Of a DNA stretch of 46,390 nt, positions 8,549 through 17,314 are shown in pieces. A program made the translations under genes and the position numbers. The stretch's first letter is position 1. Each line of letters begins with the position of its first letter. The notes below the pieces were generated by a model that worked only from the letters and a program-made list of their open reading frames with translations, ran no database searches and was not told the DNA's origin. Source of the stretch: Rhodothermia bacterium (GTDB lineage: Bacteria > Bacteroidota > Rhodothermia > Rhodothermales > JAAAOL01); NCBI GenBank assembly GCA_030428385.1, contig JAUIDY010000041.1, positions 1 through 46,390 on the forward strand, given 5' to 3'.

Positions 8549-9260
8549 CCTTTTTCAACGCGTCGATGGAGAAGGTGCCTGCGCGCTCGCTCACGGAAAT
8601 GTCCTCGAACTCATCCCGCGCAATAGCGCGGAAGGTGACCGTATGCCCGGCCTGGATAAAAAAGGGAAAGGCGTTCCTGGTTCGAAGCAGCCTCACCGGG
8701 GTACGTCCGATGATCTGCCAGCCGCCGGGAGAAGCAACCGGATAAATCCCAGTCTGATTACCAGCAAGCCCTACCGATCCGGCTGCCACCCGTTGCCGGG
8801 GGGTTGCTTTTCTTGCCGTGGTGAGACGGGCATCGGTTTTACCCATGTAGGGAAACCCCGGCAAAAAACCACACGCATACACCCGATAGGCGGGCGCTGT
8901 ATGGCACTGAATAAGTTCGCCCACCGAAAGCTTGAGGGTCTCGGTGAGTGTCATGAGATCCAGGCCAAACGACGGTGCATAGCAAACCGGAATTTCCCAC
9001 CGGATGCGGCTGGCGAGCTGGCGGGTAGGGGCCTCGGTGGTTTCCACCAGGTGTTGAACCTGTGCCGATGAAATCTTGCGCGGGTCAAATGAGATCAGCA
9101 ACGAGGCATACGACGGGATCAGGTACTGGAGCCAGTCCTGCTGATACGGTTGCAGGGCTTCCCGTAGCGCGTGTACCTGGTCGTTCACGGTTGGGGAAAG
9201 GCTTTGCTCAAACTCCACCAGGAGGGCATGGCTGCCGTAGCGCTTAATCTCCATGGTCAT
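8541..9260 (-). CDS. pxpB: 5-oxoprolinase subunit B (AHS1/KipI family)
   Basis: The 239-residue protein carries the AHS1 signatures: YGSHALLVEF at the start, CGFLPGFPYMG near 135-145, then RKATPRQRVAAGSVGLAG and YPVASPGGWQIIGRTP. PxpB pairs with PxpC in the ATP-dependent opening of 5-oxoproline. The start codon shares an ATGA with the stop of pxpA, a 4-base overlap typical of coupled translation. A second in-frame ATG lies two codons downstream. Length is normal for the family. The KipI name comes from sporulation-kinase inhibition in Bacillus. Here the full pxp context makes the metabolic role far more likely. Confidence 0.94.
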   Translation of the reverse strand: MTMEIKRYGSHALLVEFEQSLSPTVNDQVHALREALQPYQQDWLQYLIPSYASLLISFDPRKISSAQVQHLVETTEAPTRQLASRIRWEIPVCYAPSFGLDLMTLTETLKLSVGELIQCHTAPAYRVYACGFLPGFPYMGKTDARLTTARKATPRQRVAAGSVGLAGNQTGIYPVASPGGWQIIGRTPVRLLRTRNAFPFFIQAGHTVTFRAIARDEFEDISVSERAGTFSIDALKKDG

Positions 9261-10012
9261 CGTACAGATCGAACCTGAATCCCCCGCTTCTTGAGCGCAG
9301 AGCGGATGGCGACAAGCAGGGTGTGCGCCTCGGGATTGTCTCCATGCACACAGAGCGAGTCGACGGAGAGCGGCACGACGCCACCCGACGTGTTGACGGT
9401 TTCGTCCTCAATGATGCGCAGGGTTTGTTGGACCGCCGCTTCAGGGGTAGAGAGCACCGACCCTTCCACGTCCCTCGATACCAGGGAGCCGTCCGCATGA
9501 TACGCTCGGTCAGCGAAGCCTTCCCGAATAAAGCGAAGATCATAATTGTGGCACATTCCCTCCAGGGAAGACTGGGGCTGGCCCATAATGGAGAGGGGGG
9601 GAGACCATGCACGTGCAACCTCGATCAGGGCGAGGGCATCGTCTGTTCCCTGCATGGTGGCGTGATACAGGGCACCGTGCGGCTTGATATACCGAAGCCG
9701 ACCGCCCGCACGATCTAAGAGGGTGGAAAGGGTAGCAAGCTGGTGGTGAATCAACTGCCGGAGTCTGTTCTTTTCAAACGGCATCGGCCTTCTTCCAAAC
9801 CCTTCCCGGTCGGGATAGCCAGGATGGGCGCCAACCGCCACCTTTTTCTCAACGACGGCGGCAACCAAGGGCTCGATGTAGGCAAGGTCGCCTGCGTGTT
9901 GCCCGCAGCAGATATTGGCTGAACTCACCAGGTCGAGCAGTTTTATATCCCGCGCCAACGCGGCGTCATCATCCCCTTCCCCTAAATCACAGTTCAGGTC
10001 GATCACGTGCAT
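9257..10012 (-). CDS. pxpA: 5-oxoprolinase subunit A (LamB/YcsF family)
   Basis: The 251-residue protein has the full LamB/YcsF pattern: DLNCDLGEG at residues 5-13, SSANICCGQHAGD near 30-42, GAHPGYPDREGFGRR near 60, and YIKPHGALYH near 108-117, then HADGSLVSRD and VHGDNPEAH. It is the third component of the ATP-dependent 5-oxoprolinase, with PxpB and PxpC encoded directly downstream. Its ATG lies 2 bases after the stop of the NRAMP-like transporter gene, so the transporter and enzyme are almost certainly made from one message. Length is typical. Cytosolic. Confidence 0.95.
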   Translation of the reverse strand: MHVIDLNCDLGEGDDDAALARDIKLLDLVSSANICCGQHAGDLAYIEPLVAAVVEKKVAVGAHPGYPDREGFGRRPMPFEKNRLRQLIHHQLATLSTLLDRAGGRLRYIKPHGALYHATMQGTDDALALIEVARAWSPPLSIMGQPQSSLEGMCHNYDLRFIREGFADRAYHADGSLVSRDVEGSVLSTPEAAVQQTLRIIEDETVNTSGGVVPLSVDSLCVHGDNPEAHTLLVAIRSALKKRGIQVRSVR

Positions 10013-10014
10013 GA

Positions 10015-11226
10015 TTAGACGAGGTTCAGAACAGAAAGGATGGATTTTACGCCCAGCAATAGGGTCACCAGCAGGACCACGAGGCCCAGTCCATTCGTGA
10101 CGGGGGTGTTCACCCGATCACCGAGGAGTTGCTTGTCGCTCATTACCCAGAGCAATAAAAGCGCAATCACGGGAAGCAACAACCCGTTGGCAAATTGTGC
10201 AAAGAGGATGATGGTCTCGGGGGTATAGGCCGGGAATGTCGAAAAGAGGAAGCCTGTGAGCAGAACCAGCCCCCAGGCCATTCGAAACGGCCTGCTTTTT
10301 TTGTCCGAAGTCAAGCCCAGGATCTCCGTGGAGGCATAGGCAGCGGCGAGCGGGGCCGTGATGGCTGAGGAGAGCCCGGCTGCCATAAACCCAACACCAA
10401 CAAACAGCGAGGCATGGGTGCCAAGCAAGGGGCGCAACTGGTCCGCAAGATGGGCGCGTTGGAGCGGTTCGGAGCCTCCTGTAAGCGAAGCCGCCACAAT
10501 GACAATCGCCAGGGTGATCACGCCGCCGAAAAGGATCGACAGGAGGGTGTCCCACTGCATGGAGGGCAAGTCTGAGGTATGCTTCCAGCGTTCGGAGGCG
10601 GCAGCGGCGTGGAGAAACAGATTGTACGGCACCACGGTGGTCCCGATCAGCCCCAGAATCGCGAGGCCAGCATTTTCAGGTATGCTGGGCACGAACAAGC
10701 CGTGCAGAATTGGCCACAGGTCTTTGTCTGCCAGGAAGGCTGCGGATAGGAAGGTGAATCCCATTAGGGCCACCAGCCCAACCAGCAGGCGCTCGATCCA
10801 ACGGTACGTCCCTAGAAACAAGAGGATACCGGCGAGGAAGGCGATAAAGAGGGGGATGCCGGGGCTCAGAGAGGAGGCGGGGAAGCTCAACTGAACACCT
10901 AATGCTACCCCGGCTATGTTTCCGGCTTCATAGGCGGCATTGCCAATAAAGATGGCAGCGATGACCAGCAGCATCACCGCGATCCGCCCCAATCGGGAGG
11001 TGACCTTTTTTCGGAGCGCTTCGCCGAGTCCGCTTTGGGTGACTACGCCCAGCCGGGCCGCCATTTCTTGCAAAATGCAGGTGGTAAGGACCGAAAACAG
11101 GATGGCCCAGAGCAGGGTGTATCCAAACGTCGTGCCCGCTAAGGTGGCGGTAGTGACGGTGCCCGGCCCGATAAAGGCAGCCGCTACCATAGCGCCGGGA
11201 CCAATATCCTTCAAACGACGGAGCAC
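10015..11226 (-). CDS. Divergent NRAMP-fold transporter (YcsG-like)
   Basis: The polytopic protein has the NRAMP/LeuT-fold layout with about 11 helices and some 403 residues from a GTG at 11226. Where classical NRAMPs have DPGN in helix 1, this one has GPGT (20-23). Where they have MPHN in helix 6, it has VPYN (199-202). The metal-binding Asp, Asn and Met are thus absent, so manganese or iron transport is doubtful. In Bacillus an NRAMP-like gene, ycsG, also sits beside the 5-oxoprolinase genes, which supports a role in uptake of 5-oxoproline or a related compound (inference). The start is uncertain: the frame stays open to an ATG at 11409, but that would overlap the upstream gene by 140 bases. 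It lies 2 bases before pxpA. Confidence 0.88.
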   Translation of the reverse strand: MLRRLKDIGPGAMVAAAFIGPGTVTTATLAGTTFGYTLLWAILFSVLTTCILQEMAARLGVVTQSGLGEALRKKVTSRLGRIAVMLLVIAAIFIGNAAYEAGNIAGVALGVQLSFPASSLSPGIPLFIAFLAGILLFLGTYRWIERLLVGLVALMGFTFLSAAFLADKDLWPILHGLFVPSIPENAGLAILGLIGTTVVPYNLFLHAAAASERWKHTSDLPSMQWDTLLSILFGGVITLAIVIVAASLTGGSEPLQRAHLADQLRPLLGTHASLFVGVGFMAAGLSSAITAPLAAAYASTEILGLTSDKKSRPFRMAWGLVLLTGFLFSTFPAYTPETIILFAQFANGLLLPVIALLLLWVMSDKQLLGDRVNTPVTNGLGLVVLLVTLLLGVKSILSVLNLV

Positions 11227-11269
11227 AGACGAGAGGTGGGATGGAGGGAGGACAGGCGGAGGGGGCCGC

Positions 11270-12073
11270 TTAATCGTCAGGCAGCAGCTTAATCTGGATG
11301 TTTTTGAACCAGATAGGTTGCCCCTCTGCTTGTAAAGCAATAAACCCTTGACTGACCTTTTTGCGTGCACCCGCTTGCATGAGGCGCAGGGCATCTTGGT
11401 CAGACTCATCGAGTTGGGGATGCGTGAAGCGGATCACTTCTTCTCCATTGACACGAAAAATAACCAGGTCATGGCCATGGACCTCGGCTTCAAACGATAC
11501 CCATTCGTCGAGGGGGTACAGCTTGGAACTTGAGTCAATGATATGGTCGGTGGTGAGGGCGCCATTATAAATAATATGGGTGCCGGGGGTCACGGCATTT
11601 CCGGTTTGGGTACCTGCGGTGGCCCCTTCCGCCAGAAACTGACCTTCGAGGCTGACTGGAAAGCCCTGGTCAATTCTCATGCTTTGCGGTGATTGGGCGT
11701 GCAGCATGACCCCGCTGTTGAGCAGGGCCCAGGACGGCGCGTCCGCCAATCCAGATCCAAAGATTTTATAATCAACGCGGAACACATAGTGGGAGTAGGC
11801 GATGTTCGTAAATAGATGCCCAAACTGCATATCGAATTGGTCATACTTGTCATACGAAACCTTCAGGATGCCATCTTCTGCGTAAAAGGTGTCGAAGGCA
11901 TTGTCATTTAAGGCATGCCCGTTGATCTTAACCGTCCACCCATCCAGGTTTTCCCCATTAAACAGCGAGATCCAGTCCGACGCTTCGGTTGTTTGCGCGC
12001 TGCTGGTGGGAGTAAAAAATAGCAGGACAAAGGAAAGCAGGAGAAGAAGTCGGTTGAGGGAAGAGAAAGGCAT
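11270..12073 (-). CDS. Secreted DUF1080 (3-keto-disaccharide hydrolase-like) protein
   Basis: The 267-residue protein starts with a signal peptide (hydrophobic residues 8-22, probable cleavage after SSAQ). It continues with the DUF1080 signature WISLFNGENLDGW near 33-45 and a concanavalin-like beta-sandwich with NSGVMLHAQ near 118-126. It ends with GFIALQAEGQPIWFKNIQIK, the usual end of the family. DUF1080 proteins are extracytoplasmic, and some cleave 3-keto-glycosides. It is first in the minus-strand operon ahead of the NRAMP-like and pxp genes, with 43 bases to the transporter's GTG. A sugar-type hydrolase leading a 5-oxoproline operon is unusual, and a functional link is unproven. Confidence 0.88.
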   Translation of the reverse strand: MPFSSLNRLLLLLSFVLLFFTPTSSAQTTEASDWISLFNGENLDGWTVKINGHALNDNAFDTFYAEDGILKVSYDKYDQFDMQFGHLFTNIAYSHYVFRVDYKIFGSGLADAPSWALLNSGVMLHAQSPQSMRIDQGFPVSLEGQFLAEGATAGTQTGNAVTPGTHIIYNGALTTDHIIDSSSKLYPLDEWVSFEAEVHGHDLVIFRVNGEEVIRFTHPQLDESDQDALRLMQAGARKKVSQGFIALQAEGQPIWFKNIQIKLLPDD

Positions 12074-12544
12074 GGGGTAACGCTTTTTGATGTCTGGGGG
12101 TTGGCAAGGATACTCCAGAACGGCGTAGCCGACTTGAGAGCCATAACTCGTTCTGCTACAGACTGAGGCTGCATTAAAATACGGATTCTATCCGCATATC
12201 TCCTATTCCCTTCTTTGTATGGGATATGGTGTAGGCCCCCTGCTTGGAAAAGGGAGAGCCTTCTTCTGGTCAGAACCTCGAAAGACACTTCCTATCGCTA
12301 CGGTCACTCAGCCACGGGCCCCACACCGTTGTACGGACGGATTGTGCATCGAACTGCCCTCCTAGATTTTATCCCTCGAAGGCTGTGCGTTTGTTCAATG
12401 CTACCAAGTCCCTTGGTTCAGGGTGGACGGAAATCGGCAGAGGCGTATAAATACGCTGCTGATTCTATCTGTGATAATCTTCGTCTACACGGCTTCTGGT
12501 GTTTCTGCAGAAACTAAGCCAACACGGAGCGGCAAGGGAAATGC
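12074..12544. other. Intergenic region without recognisable gene
   Basis: This stretch separates the start of the minus-strand DUF1080 operon from the tRNA terminator. Short open frames on both strands show no signal peptide, domain or sensible composition. It must hold the promoter of the pxp operon, but I found no convincing TTG...TAnnTTTG pair on the minus strand. CATATC near 12197 and GATATG near 12224 form a weak inverted repeat. Confidence 0.5.
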
Positions 12545-12592
12545 AAAAAACCCGCTCAAATGGTCGAAAACGGCCTATTTGAGCGGGTTTTT
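12545..12592. terminator. Bidirectional intrinsic terminator downstream of tRNA-Ala
   Basis: AAACCCGCTCAAAT (12548-12561) and ATTTGAGCGGGTTT (12577-12590) form a perfect 14-bp stem. It is flanked by A and T tracts, so both strands end in a T run. It lies directly after the 3' end of the minus-strand tRNA. Confidence 0.9.
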
Positions 12593-12596
12593 GAGG

Positions 12597-12669
12597 TGGA
12601 GCTAAGCGGAGTCGAACCGCTGACCTCTTGAGTGCGATTCAAGCGCTCTACCAACTGAGCTATAGCCCC
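12597..12669 (-). tRNA. tRNA-Ala, anticodon CGC
   Basis: The 73-nt cloverleaf on the minus strand has acceptor arms GGGGCTA and TAGCTCC with discriminator A, and D stem GCTC/GAGC. The anticodon stem CTTGA/TCAAG encloses the loop ATCGCAC, giving anticodon CGC. The T arm is AGCGG-TTCGACT-CCGCT. The third acceptor pair is G-U, the identity signal of alanine tRNA. It reads GCG codons. The 3' CCA is not encoded, as is common in Bacteroidota. Confidence 0.96.
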
Positions 12670-12720
12670 ATCGGTATGCCTTTGAACAGGCCCTTTTCAG
12701 GTCGGGTTCCAGGCGGGCTG

Positions 12721-12751
12721 CCAATATACGGCATGTTGCCCTACACACAAA
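12721..12751 (-). promoter_or_regulatory. Candidate promoter of tRNA-Ala
   Basis: On the minus strand TTTG (12751-12748), a 19-base spacer and TATATTGG (12728-12721) resemble the Bacteroidota consensus, with one mismatch in the -7 box. It lies 52 bases before the mature tRNA 5' end, leaving a normal leader. Confidence 0.45.
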
Positions 12752-12911
12752 GCCGCGGAGCACATCGCCATTCCTGCCGCATCACTATTCACGGGCGCTT
12801 CGATTCTTGCACCTTCTTCGTGGATCACGACGAACAAATCATCCTGAAAACGGGTATTTTATAACCTTCCTTTGTTACGCTGTTTATTGTGTCACCCAAG
12901 CATTTCTGTCT

Positions 12912-15656
12912 ATGACAACGCCCGCCGCTGCGCTTAAAAAAGATCCCTTTGGAGCCCGTGCCACCTTCGATACAGGATCGGGGACGGCTTATTTGTACCG
13001 CCTCGATACGCTCGAAAAGCACGGGCACACCGTCAACCACCTTCCCTTCTCCATCCGTGTGCTGCTGGAAGCCTTGCTGCGCGAGTGTGATGGCTTTGCC
13101 GTGACCGAAGAAGATGTGCTTCGCTTGGCAGCCTATGACCCCAAAAATCCAGCCCGCGAAGAAATCCCCTTTATGCCAGCGCGGGTCTTGTTGCAGGACT
13201 TTACCGGCGTCCCCGCGGTGGTCGACCTCGCAGCGCTCCGCTCGGCGATGGCACGGCTCGGGGGCAACCCGGAGGCCATCAACCCGAAAGTGCCGGTGCA
13301 TCTGGTCATCGACCATTCCGTGCAGGTGGATCACTTCGGCGGACCGCAAGCCCTGCAGCTCAACTCCGACATTGAGTTCAAGCGCAACCGCGAACGGTAT
13401 GAGTTTCTGCGCTGGGGGCAGCAGGCGTTTGAGAATTTCAGCGTGGTGCCCCCGTCCAGCGGGATTTGCCATCAGGTGAACCTGGAATACATCGCCCGCA
13501 CGGTGTGGACGCGGCCCGAGGACGGCCTCGAAGTGGCGTACCCGGATAGCCTGGTGGGTACCGACAGCCACACCACTATGATCAACGGCCTCGGCGTGGT
13601 GGGCTGGGGTGTGGGGGGCATCGAGGCGGAAGCGGTGATGCTCGGACAACCCATCTATATGCTGATGCCCGAAGTGGTGGGCTTTAAACTGACGGGGCAG
13701 CTTCCCGGTGGTGCTACCGCCACCGACCTCGTACTCACCGTCACGCAGATGCTGCGTAGCTACGGCGTCGTTGGGCGGTTCGTGGAGTTCTTTGGACCGG
13801 GGCTGGCCAACATGACGGTGCCCGACCGTGCCACGATCTCGAACATGGCTCCCGAATACGGAGCCACCATGGGCTTCTTCCCGGTGGATGCGGAGACGCT
13901 GGCGTTTATGCGCCGCACCGGACGTCCCGAGGAACTGGTGGAAATGGTGGAGCGCTACACCAAAGCGCAAGGGCTCTTCCGCGCCGAAGATACCCCGGAT
14001 CCTGAATTCCTCGATGTGCTGGAACTGGACCTGGGCGATGTGGTGCCGAGCGTTGCTGGGCCGAAGCGCCCGCAGGACCGGATCCAGGTGCCCGACCTGA
14101 AGCAGTCTTTTGCCGAGGCGTATGTGGCACCAGCCGGAGTCAAAGGGTTTGGCAAAAAAGCGGATGACTTCGACAACACGGGCCATTATAAAGACGACAA
14201 GGGCAACGAGCTTGATCTAAGAAACGGCGATGTGGTGATCGCAGCCATTACGAGCTGCACCAACACGAGCAACCCGTCAGTCATGGTCGGGGCCGGGCTG
14301 TTGGCGAAAAAGGCTGTAGAGCGGGGCCTCGCGGTGCCGCCCTATGTCAAAACCAGCCTCGCGCCGGGCTCACGGGTGGTGACGCAGTATCTGCATGAAG
14401 CGGGCTTGCTGCCGTACCTCGATCAGCTTGGGTTTAGCCTCGTCGGGTATGGGTGCACCACCTGCATCGGGAATAGCGGGCCGCTGCCCGAGCCGGTTGC
14501 CAAGGCCATCAAGGAAGGCGACCTGGTGGTGTCAGGCGTGCTTTCGGGCAACCGCAACTTCGAAGGGCGCATCCACGCACTGGTGCAGGCCAACTTCCTG
14601 GCGTCGCCGCCGTTGGTGGTGGCGTATGCGCTCGCAGGCACGGTAGACATTGACCTGATGCATGCGCCCCTCGGGACCGATTCGGCAGGCAACGAGGTGT
14701 ATCTAAAAGACATCTGGCCGAGCGCTGAGGAAATTCAGGCTGCCGTTAATGCCTCCATCACGCCGCAGATGTTTGAGGAAGAATATGGTGGCATCGAGAC
14801 CTCGAATGCGCAGTGGAACGCCATTGAAATCCCCGAAGGCTCAATCTATGCCTGGAACAGCGCCTCCACGTATGTGCAAGAGCCGCCGTTTTTTATCGAC
14901 CTGACGCCCGAAGTGCCGCAGATTACTGCCATCGAAGGGGCGCGTGTGCTGGTAAAAGCAGGCGATTCCACCACCACCGACCACATCTCGCCTGCCGGAG
15001 CGATTAAGCCCGATGGACCGGCAGGCAAATACCTGACCTCGCATGATGTGAAGCCGTTTGCGTTTAACTCGTTCGGCTCGCGGCGTGGCAACCACGAGGT
15101 GATGATGCGCGGCACGTTTGCCAACATCCGCATCAAAAACCAACTGGTGCCCGGTACCGAAGGTGGCATCACCAAAAACTTCCTTCAGGAAGGCAAGGTT
15201 ATGTCCATCTATGATGCGGCGATGGACTACATCAACAACGACGTGCCACTGGTGGTGCTGGGCGGCAAAGACTACGGCATGGGTTCGTCGCGTGACTGGG
15301 CGGCCAAAGGAACAATCTTGCTCGGCGTGAAGGCCGTAATCGTCGAAAGCTTCGAGCGGATTCACCGCTCCAACCTGATCGGGATGGGCGTGCTGCCCTT
15401 GCAATACGCGGAAGGCGAAAGTGCGGCATCGCTCGGGCTGGATGGGACCGAGGCCTTTAGCATTCCCATTGATGAAAGCCTGCAGGCTCGGCAAAACGTC
15501 ACCGTGACCGCCACCCGCACCGATGGGACGAGCGTCACGTTCGACACCCTCTGCCGCCTCGATACGCCGGTGGAGGTGGAGTATTATCGGCACGGGGGTA
15601 TTCTGCATTATGTCCTGCGCGACTTTCTGAGCAACGAACTGGAAACGGTTGACTAA
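12912..15656 (+). CDS. acnA: Aconitate hydratase A
   Basis: The 914-residue enzyme belongs to the AcnA/IRP branch, which averages about 900 residues. It interconverts citrate and isocitrate in the TCA cycle in the cytosol. The [4Fe-4S] ligands are Cys449 in ITSCTN and Cys515 and Cys518 in [12 protein letters not shown]. Other signatures are [15 protein letters not shown] near 216-230, [19 protein letters not shown] in the swivel domain and [17 protein letters not shown] used the ATG at 12912; the frame is open further upstream but has no family similarity there. The gene stands alone between tRNA-Ala and a terminator. Many AcnA proteins also bind RNA when the cluster is lost, which cannot be judged here. 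Confidence 0.97.
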   Translation: MTTPAAALKKDPFGARATFDTGSGTAYLYRLDTLEKHGHTVNHLPFSIRVLLEALLRECDGFAVTEEDVLRLAAYDPKNPAREEIPFMPARVLLQDFTGVPAVVDLAALRSAMARLGGNPEAINPKVPVHLVIDHSVQVDHFGGPQALQLNSDIEFKRNRERYEFLRWGQQAFENFSVVPPSSGICHQVNLEYIARTVWTRPEDGLEVAYPDSLVGTDSHTTMINGLGVVGWGVGGIEAEAVMLGQPIYMLMPEVVGFKLTGQLPGGATATDLVLTVTQMLRSYGVVGRFVEFFGPGLANMTVPDRATISNMAPEYGATMGFFPVDAETLAFMRRTGRPEELVEMVERYTKAQGLFRAEDTPDPEFLDVLELDLGDVVPSVAGPKRPQDRIQVPDLKQSFAEAYVAPAGVKGFGKKADDFDNTGHYKDDKGNELDLRNGDVVIAAITSCTNTSNPSVMVGAGLLAKKAVERGLAVPPYVKTSLAPGSRVVTQYLHEAGLLPYLDQLGFSLVGYGCTTCIGNSGPLPEPVAKAIKEGDLVVSGVLSGNRNFEGRIHALVQANFLASPPLVVAYALAGTVDIDLMHAPLGTDSAGNEVYLKDIWPSAEEIQAAVNASITPQMFEEEYGGIETSNAQWNAIEIPEGSIYAWNSASTYVQEPPFFIDLTPEVPQITAIEGARVLVKAGDSTTTDHISPAGAIKPDGPAGKYLTSHDVKPFAFNSFGSRRGNHEVMMRGTFANIRIKNQLVPGTEGGITKNFLQEGKVMSIYDAAMDYINNDVPLVVLGGKDYGMGSSRDWAAKGTILLGVKAVIVESFERIHRSNLIGMGVLPLQYAEGESAASLGLDGTEAFSIPIDESLQARQNVTVTATRTDGTSVTFDTLCRLDTPVEVEYYRHGGILHYVLRDFLSNELETVD

Positions 15657-15676
15657 CGGTACTTCATGACGGTCTC

Positions 15677-15713
15677 AAACGGGCGGTGTCGGTTCGCGGC
15701 ATCGCCCGTTTTG
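15677..15713 (+). terminator. Intrinsic terminator after aconitase
   Basis: AAACGGGCG (15677-15685) pairs with CGCCCGTTT (15703-15711), followed by a short T-rich stretch. It begins 20 bases after the acnA stop. Confidence 0.75.
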
Positions 15714-15885
15714 TGGTTTAAGCAATTCCTAAAATTATTTAATGAGGGGCTTAAGAAGAGAAGGAGGAGCCCGATACCAACATTCGTTAAGGTTGTCTCA
15801 GGTACAGTTCATCCCCATTACGCCTCGCTTTTGTACTGGTCAACACCCCCTTCTATCAATCAACATTACCCCAAGAGGTGCATCG

Positions 15886-16251
15886 ATGGACATTCAACAA
15901 GCACTCGACAAAGCCATGGAAATTAACGGCGCCGTAGGCGTCGCGCTGGTGGACTTTACCTCCGGCATGTGCCTGGGCACCGCAGGCGGTGGTCCCATTG
16001 ACCTGGAACTTGCTGCCGCTGGTAACACCGAAGTCGTTCGTGCCAAGAAGAATGTGCGGGACAAATTAAAGATCAAAGACAGCATTGAAGACATTCTGAT
16101 TACGCTGGAAACCCAGTACCATTTGATCCGCATGTTCCACAACAGCAAAAATATCTTCCTGTACCTGGTGCTGGACCGGAAGTCGAGCAACCTGGCATTG
16201 TCCCGGATGAGCCTGCGTGCCATTGACGAGGAACTTGAAGTCAAGGTTTGA
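15886..16251 (+). CDS. Roadblock/LC7-like domain protein (copy 1)
   Basis: The 121-residue protein consists of a single Roadblock/LC7-like domain. ALDKAMEINGAVGVALVDFTSG forms the first helix and strand (residues 6-27), LELAAAGNTEVV is near 39-50, and EDILITLETQYHLIRMF is near 66-82. Such proteins act as dimeric platforms or GTPase-activating partners, as MglB does for MglA. The ATG at 15886 has a good ribosome site, AAGAGG, 7 bases upstream. It shares ELAAAGNTE, DILIT and QYHLIR with the gene at 18218, so the two are paralogs. The ParA-like gene between them suggests a common module. No small Ras-like GTPase is in the window. Cytosolic. Confidence 0.82.
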   Translation: MDIQQALDKAMEINGAVGVALVDFTSGMCLGTAGGGPIDLELAAAGNTEVVRAKKNVRDKLKIKDSIEDILITLETQYHLIRMFHNSKNIFLYLVLDRKSSNLALSRMSLRAIDEELEVKV

Positions 16252-16274
16252 GCAAACACAAAACGATGTTTGGC

Positions 16275-16317
16275 AAAGAAGCCCGGCAGGAACAAGCTCT
16301 GCTGGGCTTCTTTTTTT
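16275..16317 (+). terminator. Intrinsic terminator after Roadblock gene 1
   Basis: AAAGAAGCCCGGCAG (16275-16289) pairs with CTGCTGGGCTTCTTT (16299-16313), with one C-T mismatch in the stem. It runs into TTTTTTT. It starts 23 bases after the stop, so the first Roadblock gene is probably transcribed separately from the ParA-like gene. Confidence 0.9.
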
Positions 16318-17314
16318 GTATCTGATACCAATTCTGAGAAATATGTGTGCAGCGGTCGGGGGAAGCGCATTCTGATCATCACCCAGGTAATTCGGCGTTT
16401 TGATGTACTTTGAAATGCTGCCTAGCCGTCCGACCCGCTGATTCGGTTAGATTCGTTGATCTTTGTGGCACCCGCCAACGGCGGTAGGGGCGATAGCCAT
16501 CGGTTGGTCAGGAGGCAATGATCCATTGGGTGCCCTACTTTTTTTTAGTATTGGTAATTGCGCCAACAGGGCATAGAAATTGCTACACAATTTTTTCACA
16601 CCACCCCTTTTTAATTAAGCTAATTCGTAACTTTGAGCGTGTACCCCCTTAATAGGTAGCGCGTCTTTACCGAAACTACCTTCGTCACACAATCCTTTAA
16701 CAACCCACGCTGTCGAACCCATTTTTGCTTCCTTCGAACCAGGTGCAGATGGGTAATTATTAGGAGCCTCGGCTACTGTTCCTGCTTTCTGCTCCCCGCC
16801 TATCCCCAAGGAACATCATACAAGCCGTCCCTAATCGCCTCAGTTACTACTTTTCGCATCACTTCGACTTTTCCGGCCAGTGGCATCAAGAGAAGTCATT
16901 CGATTCGGGCCTTAACTTGGTCCAACCAAGCTGCAAGGATGGGAGGGTTCAGCGTTTAACCCTCATTCCTCATGTCCGCTGTATGTCCTTGCCGAACGGC
17001 TAACGCTCCCCCGTTGTTGGGTGTCTGTGTACCCGAACGCCTATTCTTTGCTTGTTGAAAGCAACACGGCTTTTGAAAGGGTTTGTCTGTCAGCAAATCG
17101 ACTGTGCAAACAGTGCCGTTTCTGCTCCCTGCGGTGTTTGTTGATGCGTTAAGCCTGTAGGATTTTTCCTACACCGTTATTTCCACTAGCCTTATTCGAA
17201 TTGAAGAATTTGCTTACGAAGAAATGACAAGGAATGCGCGATGCTAAAATGGTCGTCAAATTAAACCCAATTTAATCCCTGCCTTTATGGGAGGGGCATA
17301 GATACCAGTAGCCC
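16318..17314. other. Unexplained ~1-kb region, locally AT-rich, with short minus-strand frames
   Basis: There is no protein of recognisable family here. Parts, notably about 16540-16830, are richer in A and T than the flanking genes. The minus strand holds a 28-codon ATG frame starting MPLAGKVEVMRK and ending DGLYDVPWG (about 16895-16809). In another phase, a 64-codon TTG frame (16809-16615) ends in AQSYELA. The two could be pieces of one frameshifted gene. A tmRNA-like GGGTTCGACAGCG occurs at about 16711 on the minus strand, but no tRNA-like 3' end was found. A hairpin with a T8 run is listed separately. The promoter of the ParA-like gene should lie at its right end. Confidence 0.5.
16467..16546 (+). 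ncRNA. Candidate structured RNA or orphan terminator hairpin
   Basis: GGCACCC (16467-16473) pairs with GGGTGCC (16528-16534). Inside it CCAAC (16475-16479) pairs with GTTGG (16503-16507) around a smaller GGC/GCC stem. A run of eight T follows at 16539-16546. This nested fold with a T run looks like the end of a small plus-strand RNA. No known family was recognised, and no convincing promoter was seen. Confidence 0.35.

Noticed and set aside
12825-14186. 453-codon open frame antisense to aconitase
   Set aside because: The sequence is rich in His, Arg and Gly with no family motif. It lies opposite a fully conserved AcnA frame, so it is a codon-bias shadow.
16340-16731. Complete tmRNA gene on the minus strand
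   Set aside because: The 5'-like signature is present, but there is no GTTCGA T arm and no acceptor partner within 480 bases downstream. The best pairing (CGCTTCC near 16360) lacks a T stem.
16980-17040. Integron attC-like site (GCTAAC and GTTGTTGG close together)
   Set aside because: The boxes are too close for an attC fold, and no integrase or cassette array is present.
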